64,000 nt of DNA from Desulforudis sp. (GTDB taxonomy: Bacteria > Bacillota > Desulfotomaculia > Desulfotomaculales > Desulforudaceae), in the NCBI GenBank assembly GCA_003604975.1, contig QZIR01000074.1:62001-126000 (forward strand), written 5' to 3'. The first letter of the stretch is position 1. Each line of letters opens with the position of its first letter. A program made the position numbers and the translations under genes. Positions 8,244 to 16,416 of this stretch are shown here, piece after piece. A model generated the notes under the pieces. That model searched no databases. It saw nothing but the letters and a program-made list of their open reading frames with translations, and had not been told where the DNA came from.

Positions 8244-8374
8244 AATGCATTCTCCATTATGAAGGATTGGTCACAATTTGTCAAGTGCAACTCCGCCGGT
8301 CTAAGGGTTTCAGCAGTAGATCAGGCATGGGAAGTGTTACAAAGATGCCTATCCGGTCTGAGAGAATGTCACCT

Positions 8375-9481
8375 TCAGGGAAGCAGATGGCAATACCAAG
8401 GCTTGTGTTCCACCGTTTGCCCTGCTACCAGCGAAGTTGAGCCCAGGCGTAAGCCGTCCAGGATGAAGTCCATCCGCCCGACGGCCCGGCCTTCTCCGAC
8501 AGGCGCTTCTACGGTCCGGTCAAGCCATATGCGCGTCCGCAGGTTTTGCTCCCGGCCCTCCGGGATATACAACACCACGGTTTCTCCGACCACCGCTGCA
8601 ACTTCGGGTTGCCAGCCGCCCTTTACTTCCACCCTGCCGATTTCCTGCTTTCGCACCGCCGCGGTGACGGCCGGGACTTCCTCAAACCCGTAGGTGAGGA
8701 GCTTCTTGGCGTCCTGGTAGCGGGCGTCGCTGCGGAGGACCACCGCGACCAGTTGGCGCCCATCCCGCGTCGCCGAAGCGATCAGGCAGTGCCCTGCAGC
8801 CGAGGTGGTTCCAGTTTTTACCCCGTCGATACCGACATAATTCCCGCGCAACAGCCGATTGGTGTTGTTGATGGTGACCTCCCGTTCGGAGTTGTACCAG
8901 CGGATGGTGGTCTTCTTGGTGCTGACGATTTTGGCAAAGGTCGAGTTGTGCAGGGCGTAGCGGGTGATCAGGGCAAGGTCGTAGGCCGTAGTCTTGTGGT
9001 TCGGGGCCGTAAACCCGTGGGTGTTTTCGAAACGAGTGTCGCACGCGCCAAGCAGCTTTGCTTTGATGTTCATCCACTGCACGAAACGGCCGTAGTCACC
9101 CCCGCCCACGTGCTCGGCAATGGCGATGGTGGTATCGTTTGCGGACATTATGAGGGCGGCCCGCAGCAAATTCTCCAGGGTGATCTGCTCGTCCTTGCGA
9201 ATGTCGATAATGCTTCCCCGGGCAAAATAGGCGGCCCGCTTGCTGATCGTCACCACATCATCCAGGTTCCCCGCCTCCAGGGCGACGATGGCGGTCATAA
9301 TCTTGGTCAGGCTAGCGGGATCCTTGTGGTTGCGCTCTTTCTTGGCAAACAGCACCTGACCGGTCTCTACATCCATCAGGATAGCGGCGCCCGCGGTAAC
9401 GCGTGGCGGTTCAGCATATGAAGGAATCGGGAATATGAGGCCGGCGATGATGATTAGCAGGATCATTTTGAAGTGCTTCAT
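8375..9481 (-). CDS. dacF: D-alanyl-D-alanine carboxypeptidase (penicillin-binding protein)
   Basis: The product has 368 residues and is a secreted or membrane-anchored DD-carboxypeptidase that trims the terminal D-Ala from peptidoglycan stem peptides. Residues 1-23 form a signal peptide ending at SYA-E. The serine-protease triad of S11 peptidases is present: SLTK (about 58-61, nucleophile Ser), SAN (about 113-115) and KTGTT (about 217-221). After about residue 265 comes the beta-rich C-terminal domain of PBP5/DacF proteins. The ATG at 9481 follows GGGAGGGAGAGA. It is divergently arranged with the pdaB-like gene. DacF is forespore-expressed in Bacillus; assignment to DacF rather than DacB or DacA is by context only. 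Confidence 0.85.
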   Translation of the reverse strand: MKHFKMILLIIIAGLIFPIPSYAEPPRVTAGAAILMDVETGQVLFAKKERNHKDPASLTKIMTAIVALEAGNLDDVVTISKRAAYFARGSIIDIRKDEQITLENLLRAALIMSANDTTIAIAEHVGGGDYGRFVQWMNIKAKLLGACDTRFENTHGFTAPNHKTTAYDLALITRYALHNSTFAKIVSTKKTTIRWYNSEREVTINNTNRLLRGNYVGIDGVKTGTTSAAGHCLIASATRDGRQLVAVVLRSDARYQDAKKLLTYGFEEVPAVTAAVRKQEIGRVEVKGGWQPEVAAVVGETVVLYIPEGREQNLRTRIWLDRTVEAPVGEGRAVGRMDFILDGLRLGSTSLVAGQTVEHKPWYCHLLP

Positions 9482-9622
9482 TCTTCTCTCTCCCTCCCGT
9501 ACTATTGTCCCGGAGGTCTGTCCGATTTATGCCGTACCCGCAATTTTCTACGATAGCCTGGACATATTCTAGGTTCCGCCTCATATTATTAAAAGAAATC
9601 GTACCAGAAAGTGGTGTGGAGT

Positions 9623-10372
9623 ATGCGGATTTATTATTTAGATCTTTACCGGTTGCGTAAAGGCGCAGTGTTGTTGGCGATGCTGGTCCTGGCCCTGTTT
9701 ATCCTGACCGTTATGTTCGGCCGGGAGCAGGTGCCCACTACGGCGGGAACCCATTCCAACATCGTGTATCAGGTCAAGACGGATGAGCAGGTGGTGGCTC
9801 TGACCTTCGACATCAGCTGGGGAGAGAAAATACCCGTAGCTGTGGCGGATATCCTCAAGGAGGAGGGCATCGAGTCGACCTTCTTCCTCTCGGGACCGTG
9901 GATCGCCAAGTACCCTGACATGGGTAAGCGCCTGGCCGGAGACGGGCACGAAATCGCCAGTCACGGCTGGCGGCACAAGAACTATTCCGAGTTCACGGAC
10001 GAAGTGATCAAAGAGGAGATCGGCAAAGCCCACAATGCGATCAAGGAAGTCACGGGCAAAGCCCCGAAATTGATCCGCACCCCGAACGGGGATTGGAATG
10101 ACCGGGTGGTAAAAGCGATCGCCAGTACTGGCTACCGCGCCATCCAGTGGAGCGTTGATTCCCTCGACTGGCAGGATCCCGGTGTGGACGCCATCGCCAA
10201 CCGCGTCCTGGAACGGGTCCACCCCGGCGCAATCATCCTGATGCACGCGAGCGACAGCGCCGAACAGACGCCCGAGGCGCTTCCGCGGGTGCTGGCCGGG
10301 CTCAAGGAAAAGGGCTACAAGTTGGTGACGGTTTCAGAATTACTGGAGCACGGACGCGGCGTGGCCGAGTAA
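9623..10372 (+). CDS. pdaB: Polysaccharide deacetylase, PdaB-type sporulation protein
   Basis: The product has about 249 residues. A membrane anchor (roughly residues 15-34) is followed by a NodB-type carbohydrate esterase 4 domain. The PdaB hallmark VALTFDISWGEK gives the first Asp; the metal-binding pair is in ASHGWRH; RTPNGDWN and SVDSLDWQDP follow, and HPGAIILMHASD supplies the last catalytic His. PdaB is needed to maintain spores late in sporulation, acting on cortex or wall glycans. The start is uncertain: ATG 9623 has only a weak ribosome site and a GTG lies 4 codons upstream. CATATTAT at 9581-9588 resembles the -10 element of sporulation sigma factors. A terminator follows directly. 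Confidence 0.85.
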   Translation: MRIYYLDLYRLRKGAVLLAMLVLALFILTVMFGREQVPTTAGTHSNIVYQVKTDEQVVALTFDISWGEKIPVAVADILKEEGIESTFFLSGPWIAKYPDMGKRLAGDGHEIASHGWRHKNYSEFTDEVIKEEIGKAHNAIKEVTGKAPKLIRTPNGDWNDRVVKAIASTGYRAIQWSVDSLDWQDPGVDAIANRVLERVHPGAIILMHASDSAEQTPEALPRVLAGLKEKGYKLVTVSELLEHGRGVAE

Positions 10373-10387
10373 TGACACCAGGAAGCG

Positions 10388-10418
10388 AAAACCCCGTACG
10401 ATCAGCGGGGTTTTGTTT
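10388..10418. terminator. Bidirectional terminator between pdaB and livF
   Basis: Stem AAAACCCCG / CGGGGTTTT (10388-10396 and 10406-10414) with a 9-base loop; T-rich on both sides, so it can serve both convergent genes. Confidence 0.85.
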
Positions 10419-10442
10419 TGGGATTAGTGAGGTGTTGGCTTC

Positions 10443-11150
10443 CTACCCCAGGTAGGCCTCCCGGACCATAGGATTGGCCAGGAGCTGCTGGCCCATACCG
10501 GTGAGCACCACCGAGCCCGTCTGGATCACGTAGCCGCGGTCGGCGATGTTCAGGGCCTTGTGCGCGTTCTGTTCCACCAGAAGGATGGTCATCTTCTGCT
10601 CATTCAGTTCGGCAATGACCCGGAAGATGTGGTCGACCAGCAACGGGGCTAGGCCCATGGACGGCTCGTCCAAAATTAAGATTTCGGGCTCACTCATCAT
10701 CGCCCGCCCGATAGCGAGCATTTGCTGTTCCCCACCGCTTAGCGTGCCACCCTGCTGGCGCCGGCGCTCCTCCAGGCGGGGGAACAGCTCAAACACCCGG
10801 GCCATGTTGTGCTTGATCCGTGCCCGGTCCTTACACCGGAAGGCACCCATCTCCAGGTTCTCCTTCACCGTCAACAAGGGGAATATCTTACGCCCCTCGG
10901 GCACGTGAGCCACCCCAAGCGCCGCCACCTCGTGCGGCGGTAGTTGACTGATCTGCCTATCCTGAAAACGGACCTCCCCGTTCCTCGGTTTGAGAAGTCC
11001 GGAGATGGTGTTGAGAGTGGTCGTCTTCCCTGCCCCATTGCTGCCGATCAGGGTCACAATTTCCCCCGCCTCGACATCCAGGGAGACGCCTTTTAAGGCG
11101 TGGATCTTACCATAAAAGGTATCTACTCCGTCCAAAGCCAATACCGGCAA
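10443..11150 (-). CDS. livF: Branched-chain amino acid ABC transporter ATPase LivF
   Basis: The product has 235 residues, the usual LivF length. Walker A is GSNGAGKTTT, the signature is LSGGEQQML, Walker B is ILDEPSMGLAP, and the H-loop region reads ILLVEQNAHKAL, which distinguishes LivF from LivG. It energises uptake of leucine, isoleucine and valine with LivG, the LivHM permeases and LivK. It starts with TTG at 11150 after GGGAGGTG, 14 bp beyond the livG stop. It is the last gene of the operon and is followed by a terminator. Confidence 0.95.
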   Translation of the reverse strand: MPVLALDGVDTFYGKIHALKGVSLDVEAGEIVTLIGSNGAGKTTTLNTISGLLKPRNGEVRFQDRQISQLPPHEVAALGVAHVPEGRKIFPLLTVKENLEMGAFRCKDRARIKHNMARVFELFPRLEERRRQQGGTLSGGEQQMLAIGRAMMSEPEILILDEPSMGLAPLLVDHIFRVIAELNEQKMTILLVEQNAHKALNIADRGYVIQTGSVVLTGMGQQLLANPMVREAYLG

Positions 11151-11164
11151 ACTGCTGCACCTCC

Positions 11165-11932
11165 CTACACGGCCTCTTCGCCCAGGTAGGCCTTGATGAC
11201 GTCCACGTTGCTGCGGATCTCATCGGGCGTCCCTTCGGCCAGCTTGACCCCGTAATTGATCACGGTGATCCGGTCGGAAAGGCCCATCACCACTTTCATG
11301 TCGTGCTCGATAAGCAGGATGGTAATCTGGCGTTCGTCCCTCAGCCTGAGGATCAGCTTCTTCATATCGTCGGACTCCTTCGGGTTCATCCCAGCCGTTG
11401 GCTCGTCCAAAAGAAGGAGCTTCGGCTTCAAAGCCAGAGCCCTGGCGATCTCCAATCGACGCTGGTCACCGTACGGGAGGTTTCTTGCCAACTCGGTCTC
11501 CTTACCACCTAACCCCACATATTCGAGGATGTCCAAGGCCTCGTCCAAGGCCCTTTCTTCCTCCTGGCGTACGTGCCGGGTATTGAAGATAATCCCCGTA
11601 AAACCGGACCTGAGGTGCAGGTGCATCCCCACCAGAATGTTTTCAGCGACCATCAGACCGGGGAACAGGCGGATGTTCTGGAACGTCCGGGCGATACCAC
11701 AGGCCGCGGACTTCTCCGGCAAGGCCTTGGTGACGTCCCGCCCGTCAAAGACAATGCTCCCTTCGTCCGGGGTATAATAGCCGCTGAGTAGGTTGAAAAA
11801 CGTCGTCTTTCCCGCCCCGTTCGGACCGATCATGCTGACGATCTGCCCGGCCTCAATTTCAAAGTCAACCTCTTGGACGGCTATCAGCCCGCCGAATCGC
11901 TTAGTTACCTTAGTGGCTTTAAGCAGGGTCAA
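11165..11932 (-). CDS. livG: Branched-chain amino acid ABC transporter ATPase LivG
   Basis: The product has 255 residues. Walker A is GPNGAGKTTF, the signature region reads YGDQRRLEIARAL, Walker B is LLLDEPTAGMNP and the switch region is ILLIEHDMKVVMGL. The family-specific CGIARTFQNIRLFP is present. I place the start at TTG 11932: GGGAGGTG lies 6 bases upstream and the family begins just there, so the longer open frame to 12043 is not used. The start lies inside the last codons of livM (14-bp overlap), so translation is probably coupled. It pairs with LivF as the second ATPase. Confidence 0.95.
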   Translation of the reverse strand: MTLLKATKVTKRFGGLIAVQEVDFEIEAGQIVSMIGPNGAGKTTFFNLLSGYYTPDEGSIVFDGRDVTKALPEKSAACGIARTFQNIRLFPGLMVAENILVGMHLHLRSGFTGIIFNTRHVRQEEERALDEALDILEYVGLGGKETELARNLPYGDQRRLEIARALALKPKLLLLDEPTAGMNPKESDDMKKLILRLRDERQITILLIEHDMKVVMGLSDRITVINYGVKLAEGTPDEIRSNVDVIKAYLGEEAV

Positions 11933-13193
11933 CGTCTTCACCTCCCTCGCGCTTCGCTCTCCAGTCACGCACCCGCTCCCGCAGGCGGACCAGCTGCCGC
12001 TTGGCGGGGATAATGCCCTGCGGGCGGAAGATACACATGGCAATCAGGATAAGCCCGAAGATCATCCGCTCGTATTTGGCGGGGTCAAGCTGTGAGGGAA
12101 TGCTGAGGACGCCGGCCGCCGAGAGTTGCCCCAGGTATTCGGAAAGCTCCTTCAATATCTGCAACTGGAGCACCAACACCGCCACGGCGCCGATCACCGC
12201 ACCGGCCACGCTCCCCATTCCGCCCAGAATCACCATGGCCAGGATGCCGATGGACTCCATAAAGGAGAAGCTGGACGGGTCGATAAAGGTCTGTTTGGCG
12301 GCAAAGACCACACCCATTACCCCGGCAAAGGAGGCCCCGCTGGCAAAGGCCAGCAGTTTCATCTTTAACAGGTTAATGCCCATGCTCCGGGCCGCCAGCT
12401 CGTCTTCCCGGATGGCCGCCCAGGCGCGTCCGATTCGGGACGCGTTCAACCGCTTGGCCACCACGATGATCAGAATAATGATAGACAGCACAATGAAGTA
12501 GTAGTGGATGGGTTCACTGAGGTCCATTCCGAACAAGGCCGGTGGCTGGATCGGGGTAAGCCCCTTGGGCCCGTTCGTGATGTTGATGGGCTTGTCCAGG
12601 TTGTTTAGGACGATGCGGATGATCTCCCCAAACCCCAGGGTCACGATGGCCAGGTAGTCACCGCGCAGGCGGAGCACCGGAAACCCGAGCAGCACTCCGG
12701 TTATGGCCCCGACAACCAGTCCAACCAGGAGAAACAACCAGAACCAGTTACCGGAAACCGGGAAGGTGGCCCAGGCCGCAGGGATGAAATTGCTCGCCTG
12801 AGATGTTGCAAATATGGCGTAAGCGTAGGCTCCGGCCGCGTAGAAGGCCACGTACCCAAGATCAAGAAGGCCTGCAAAACCAACCACGATGTTGAGGCCC
12901 ACGGCCAAGGCCACGTAAATCCCGACCTGGATAATGACATCCATGTAGTAGCCGTTCTCCGACCCCACGCTGGGCATTATGATGCCCAGCGAGATAACGG
13001 CACCCACCAGCTTCAAGGGCACCGGGATGGACATCTTATAGAGCACCAGGAGGGACACCAGGAACGTAAAGAAGGCAGCCGGCGACTGCGGGAACACCAC
13101 AAAAACCGGGCCCGCCGTAATCACCAGGGTACAGGCAAGGAAGAACGGGATCTTGCTTTCGGTAAGTTGTGTTGGTATTACTACTTTGCGCAC
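11919..13193 (-). CDS. livM: Branched-chain amino acid ABC transporter permease LivM
   Basis: The product has 424 residues with about ten membrane helices. The LivM motifs AVGLNIVVGFAGLLDLGYVAF and, near the C-terminus, VMGVVFAAKQTFIDPSSFSF plus ILGGMGSVAGAVIGA are clear; the IREDELAARSMGIN loop is the coupling region for the ATPases. It is at the long end of the family because of extra N-terminal helices (about residues 15-75). Its GTG start at 13193 directly follows the livH stop, with AAGGGAGAAG upstream, so the two are coupled. It forms the heterodimeric channel with LivH. Confidence 0.95.
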   Translation of the reverse strand: MRKVVIPTQLTESKIPFFLACTLVITAGPVFVVFPQSPAAFFTFLVSLLVLYKMSIPVPLKLVGAVISLGIIMPSVGSENGYYMDVIIQVGIYVALAVGLNIVVGFAGLLDLGYVAFYAAGAYAYAIFATSQASNFIPAAWATFPVSGNWFWLFLLVGLVVGAITGVLLGFPVLRLRGDYLAIVTLGFGEIIRIVLNNLDKPINITNGPKGLTPIQPPALFGMDLSEPIHYYFIVLSIIILIIVVAKRLNASRIGRAWAAIREDELAARSMGINLLKMKLLAFASGASFAGVMGVVFAAKQTFIDPSSFSFMESIGILAMVILGGMGSVAGAVIGAVAVLVLQLQILKELSEYLGQLSAAGVLSIPSQLDPAKYERMIFGLILIAMCIFRPQGIIPAKRQLVRLRERVRDWRAKREGGEDVDPA

Positions 13194-14153
13194 CTAGATC
13201 TTCTCCCTTTCGGGTTCCCCGAGCAGACCGCTGGGCTTAAAAATTAGTACGGCGATGAGAATGGCGAAGGCAAACACGTCCTTATACTCTGCACCCATGG
13301 CCCCATTGGTTGCGACACCAAGGAACGCCGCGCCAAAAGACTCCAGAAGACCCAGGAGGATCCCGCCGAGCATGGCCCCGGGAATGTTGCCGATCCCACC
13401 CAGGACCGCAGCGGTGAAGGCCTTGATCCCCAGGAGAAACCCCACGTAGGGGTGGATCAGCGAGTACTGCGCGGCAAACAGGGTCCCGGCAGCGCCGCCC
13501 AGGCCTGCTCCGATAAGGAAAGTCAGCGAAATGACGCGGTTGACGTTGATGCTCATCAGGGAGGCGGTAGCCTGGTCCTGCGACACCGCACGCATGGCCT
13601 TGCCCCACTTACTCCGTGACACGAAGAGGTGCAGGAAGACCATCATGGTGACCGCGGCCATAATCACCACCAGCGACTTTACCGGGAGAGAAAGCGTCGG
13701 CGTAATCGTGATCTTATTGGTAAACAGAGTCGGGGCGGTCAGGTAAAAGGCGTTTTTCCACAGACCTTCGATCAGGCGAACCGCGTCTTGCAGAAAGAAA
13801 GAGACACCGATGGCGGAAATCAAAGGCACCAACCGGGGGGCCTGCCGGAGGGGGCGGTAGGCGATCCGTTCAATGAACACTCCCAGGGTGCCGCTCAGGA
13901 TCATGGCTATCAGCATGGCACAGATCAGGGCCACTGCCGGGGGCAGAGTGGCCAGATACCCCATGGCATGCAAGAAAAGCAACACCTCTGTCCCGGCAAA
14001 GGCGCCGACCATGAAGACCTCGCTGTGGGCAAAGTTGATTAGCTTAAGAACGCCATAAACCATTGTGTACCCGAGGGCCACAATGGCATACACGAAACCC
14101 AGGGTGAGACCGTCGAGTAATATCTGGGGCATCACTGGTATTAGTTGTTCCAT
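13194..14153 (-). CDS. livH: Branched-chain amino acid ABC transporter permease LivH
   Basis: The product has 319 residues with about eight helices. Motifs typical of LivH include LGFVYAIVALGYTMVYGVLKLINFAHSE split over the first helix, the coupling loop MRAVSQDQATASLMSIN, and KAFTAAVLGGIGNIPGAMLGG. The ATG at 14153 lies 15 bases from GGGGAGG, a slightly long spacing. A strong hairpin sits between livK and livH and may set a lower level of permease than of binding protein. Confidence 0.95.
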   Translation of the reverse strand: MEQLIPVMPQILLDGLTLGFVYAIVALGYTMVYGVLKLINFAHSEVFMVGAFAGTEVLLFLHAMGYLATLPPAVALICAMLIAMILSGTLGVFIERIAYRPLRQAPRLVPLISAIGVSFFLQDAVRLIEGLWKNAFYLTAPTLFTNKITITPTLSLPVKSLVVIMAAVTMMVFLHLFVSRSKWGKAMRAVSQDQATASLMSINVNRVISLTFLIGAGLGGAAGTLFAAQYSLIHPYVGFLLGIKAFTAAVLGGIGNIPGAMLGGILLGLLESFGAAFLGVATNGAMGAEYKDVFAFAILIAVLIFKPSGLLGEPEREKI

Positions 14154-14210
14154 TTACTGCCGCTTCAGACCTCCCCTGCAAGAAGAGTAGTGGTGATGAA
14201 GGGGAGGGAC

Positions 14211-14244
14211 GAAGGCCGGCTTGGTCCGTTGGAAGCCGGCCTTC
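14211..14244 (-). promoter_or_regulatory. Intercistronic hairpin between livK and livH
   Basis: A perfect 12-bp inverted repeat (GAAGGCCGGCTT and its complement, 14211-14222 and 14233-14244) with a 10-base loop. No T-run follows on the minus strand, so it is more likely an mRNA-stabilising or processing structure than a full terminator. Confidence 0.6.
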
Positions 14245-14260
14245 TCTTATCCCTACCAGC

Positions 14261-15472
14261 TTACTTCAGGTAATCACCGGCCACGATTTCCTTGACGATC
14301 GGGGCTGGGAACTTCATTTCGGTAAATTCGTAGATAAACACCTTGGCGTCCTTGTTGTCTCCACGGACGTTGAAGGTAACGTCCGTGGCTACACCCTTGA
14401 AGTCCTGGATAGCCCGGGCGACCTCGGTAACCTGTAGCCGTGAGGGCTTCTCGCCTCCGTTAGCGGCGATTGCCTGCTTAATTGCCTCCAAGGCTACATT
14501 CGTCGCGTCGTAACCGTAGGCGGCGAAGCTTCCCGGTGCCTGGCCGAATTTGGCCTGATAACGGTCAGCCCAGGCCCTGCCGACTTCGGTCAGGGTCACG
14601 TCCCCGGCGACGGAGGTGCAATAGACACCGATCGCGGCTTCACCGGCGATCTCGATGACTTTCGGGTCGTACATACCGTCCGGACCGATGAACTTGGCGG
14701 CAATGTCTTTTTCCTTCATCTGCTTGGCCAGCAGTGAACCCTCGGGATACATCCCGCCAAAGTAAACCACGTCGGGCTTGGCCGCCGCTACGGCGTTCAG
14801 CACGGCGCTAAAATCACTCTCACCGGCGGTGATGCCCTCATAGCCTACCACCTGAACACCGTTTGCCTCGACCTGCTTCTTAAACTCGTCTGCCACGCCC
14901 TGACCATAAGTGGTCTTATCGTGGATCACGAAGACCTTTTTGGCACCCAGGTCGTTCGTAGCAAAGTCGGCCCCCGCCGGACCCTGCGCGTCGTCACGGG
15001 CTACAATCCGGTTCACAATAGGCAGCTCACGGTCAGTGATTGCCGTCGCCGTATTGGCCGGCGAAACCTGGCACAGATTGTCCTTTACGTAAACCTCAGA
15101 AGCCGGAATCGCCACCCCGGAGTTTAGGTGACCGACCACGACCAGGACGTTCTTATCGGCGATCAGTTTCTGTGCCACCGTCACCCCCACCTTCGGGTCG
15201 GCCTGGTCGTCCTGCGGTGAAAGCTCCAGCTTGAACCCCAACGCTTCAAATTCCGCCTTCTGTTCTTCCAACGCCATCTGGGCACCCAGCTTGATCGGTT
15301 CGCCCATACCGGCCTGCGGTCCCGATAGCGGAGAGACACTGGCTACCTTGATCACTTCCAGGGCCTGTCCACCGTCATTCGGTTCCGTGGCGCCGCCGCC
15401 GCATCCTACCGCGAGCAACGTCACCAGAGCCACCACCAACAATAGCGCCATCAGTCCACCCTTACCTCGCAC
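14261..15472 (-). CDS. livK: Branched-chain amino acid ABC transporter substrate-binding lipoprotein
   Basis: The product has 403 residues. It starts with a lipoprotein signal (hydrophobic core then LLAVGCGGG; the lipidated Cys is about residue 24) and continues as a periplasmic-binding-protein type I fold of the Leu/Ile/Val type: KVASVSPLSGPQAGMGEPI, VVGHLNSGVAIPASEVY, FVIHDKTTYGQGVADEF and VYFGGMYPEGSLLAKQM. In a Gram-positive cell it is tethered to the membrane and delivers substrate to LivHM. I chose GTG 15472 because AGGAGG is 9 bases upstream. It is the first gene of the operon, and its 220-nt leader contains a terminator-like hairpin. Confidence 0.9.
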   Translation of the reverse strand: MRGKGGLMALLLVVALVTLLAVGCGGGATEPNDGGQALEVIKVASVSPLSGPQAGMGEPIKLGAQMALEEQKAEFEALGFKLELSPQDDQADPKVGVTVAQKLIADKNVLVVVGHLNSGVAIPASEVYVKDNLCQVSPANTATAITDRELPIVNRIVARDDAQGPAGADFATNDLGAKKVFVIHDKTTYGQGVADEFKKQVEANGVQVVGYEGITAGESDFSAVLNAVAAAKPDVVYFGGMYPEGSLLAKQMKEKDIAAKFIGPDGMYDPKVIEIAGEAAIGVYCTSVAGDVTLTEVGRAWADRYQAKFGQAPGSFAAYGYDATNVALEAIKQAIAANGGEKPSRLQVTEVARAIQDFKGVATDVTFNVRGDNKDAKVFIYEFTEMKFPAPIVKEIVAGDYLK

Positions 15473-15577
15473 TCCCAACAACCTCCTACTTTTAATTTTC
15501 GAAAGAAAGCTCTACCAAAGGGGAGCTTCTCGTCCCGAGGTGTTCCTAAATTGGGTAACCAGTCAGTTGGTATACAA

Positions 15578-15612
15578 AAAGCCCTTTGGGTAAAAAATCT
15601 CCCAAAAAGCTT
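15578..15612 (-). terminator. Terminator-like hairpin in the livK leader (candidate attenuator)
   Basis: On the minus strand AGCTTTTTGGG pairs with CCCAAAGGGCT (11 pairs, two of them G-T) around a 10-11-base AT-rich loop and is followed at once by TTTTTG. It lies about 80-115 nt after the predicted transcription start and about 105 bp before the livK start codon, so it would stop transcription before the gene unless overridden. Confidence 0.6.
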
Positions 15613-15698
15613 CGTTACTCGGTAAGACACTGTCACTAAGGCACCATTGCCTACTACAAATATGAAATACTATTGGTATATTCGTTGAGTGATGATTA

Positions 15699-15727
15699 AT
15701 TATATCGACCAACCAACATATCGTCAA
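15699..15727 (-). promoter_or_regulatory. Sigma-A promoter of the liv operon
   Basis: TTGACG (15722-15727), a 17-base spacer and TATAAT (15699-15704), read on the minus strand; one mismatch from consensus overall. The predicted start is near 15692, giving a leader of about 220 nt. Confidence 0.8.
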
Positions 15728-15770
15728 TATAGTTTTGATATCACGGGGTTTTGTAAATAGGATAATAACT

Positions 15771-15812
15771 AGACAGACCTTTGATCCCGTAGGACTAAAG
15801 GTCTGTCTTTAG
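15771..15812. terminator. Hairpin downstream of the YhcN/YlaJ-type gene
   Basis: A perfect 12-bp inverted repeat (AGACAGACCTTT, 15771-15782, with its complement 15796-15807). The following bases are T/A-rich but not a clean T-run on either strand, so it is a likely but imperfect terminator for the minus-strand gene ending at 15853. Confidence 0.5.
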
Positions 15813-15852
15813 CAGTATTTCCACCTTGTGTGCACGGATGCCCAGGCCAATT

Positions 15853-16347
15853 CTACCGTATGGTCGGTGTCATCCTCTTGTTAAGCTCACGGAGCTCATC
15901 AGCAAAGGCGTCGACCGGTCTTCCCTGTTTGATGCCCCTGGCAATTTCCTCCAGCCTGGTGATGAGATTGGGGTCGGTGGTTACGAGCACCCGGGCGATA
16001 CGGTTGTCCGCGTTCTTCACCTTGGTTGCAACGTTCCGCTTCACTTCCTCGGTCTGACGGTTCTCCATGCCTCTTTCCACATTGATACCCACGTAGGCGG
16101 TGCTTCCGGCCAAGACCACAGTGGCACTCCGGACGCCCTGAACGCTTTCGGCCACATTGACCATCTTCTGCGCCAACCCTGTGGCCTCACGCGGATCGGT
16201 CGGCAATGCCGCACGGGCCCCCGGCGGCGTACCTGGTGTCTGTTCCGGTGGAGCCGGACGGCGTGCAACGCTGCAGCCGGCGAGCGTGGTGAAGACAAAC
16301 ACGGCTAGAATGGCGGCAACCCAGTAGATTGTACGGTTGCGTTTCAT
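15853..16347 (-). CDS. YhcN/YlaJ-family sporulation lipoprotein
   Basis: The product has 164 residues. Residues 1-25 are a lipoprotein signal peptide with lipobox TLAGC, followed by a proline-rich linker (about 28-48). The rest is the small alpha/beta YhcN/YlaJ domain: AQKMVNVAESVQGVRSATVV, then TAYVGINVE, and KVKNADNRIARVLVTTDP. Members are spore-associated lipoproteins linked to the inner spore membrane and germination. The ATG at 16347 is preceded by AAAGGGGGGAG. It lies 70 bp downstream of the cwlD-like gene on the same strand, which fits a sporulation role for both. Confidence 0.85.
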   Translation of the reverse strand: MKRNRTIYWVAAILAVFVFTTLAGCSVARRPAPPEQTPGTPPGARAALPTDPREATGLAQKMVNVAESVQGVRSATVVLAGSTAYVGINVERGMENRQTEEVKRNVATKVKNADNRIARVLVTTDPNLITRLEEIARGIKQGRPVDAFADELRELNKRMTPTIR

Positions 16348-16416
16348 ATTCTCCCCCCTTTATCAAGTTCTGGCTCTATTATTTGCTGTGTTTACCGCTA
16401 TCTACCCGCGGTAATA

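Noticed and set aside
7997-8440. A 147-codon plus-strand open frame across the tRNA-Val region
   Set aside because: Its middle is the antisense of the tRNA (the familiar GIEPPTFCVSSRRSP translation), it uses a different frame from the integrase remnant, and it has no ribosome site.
15551-15575. A possible operator (AACCAGTCAGTTGGT) in the livK leader
   Set aside because: The two halves match poorly when reverse-complemented, so I do not call a repressor site.
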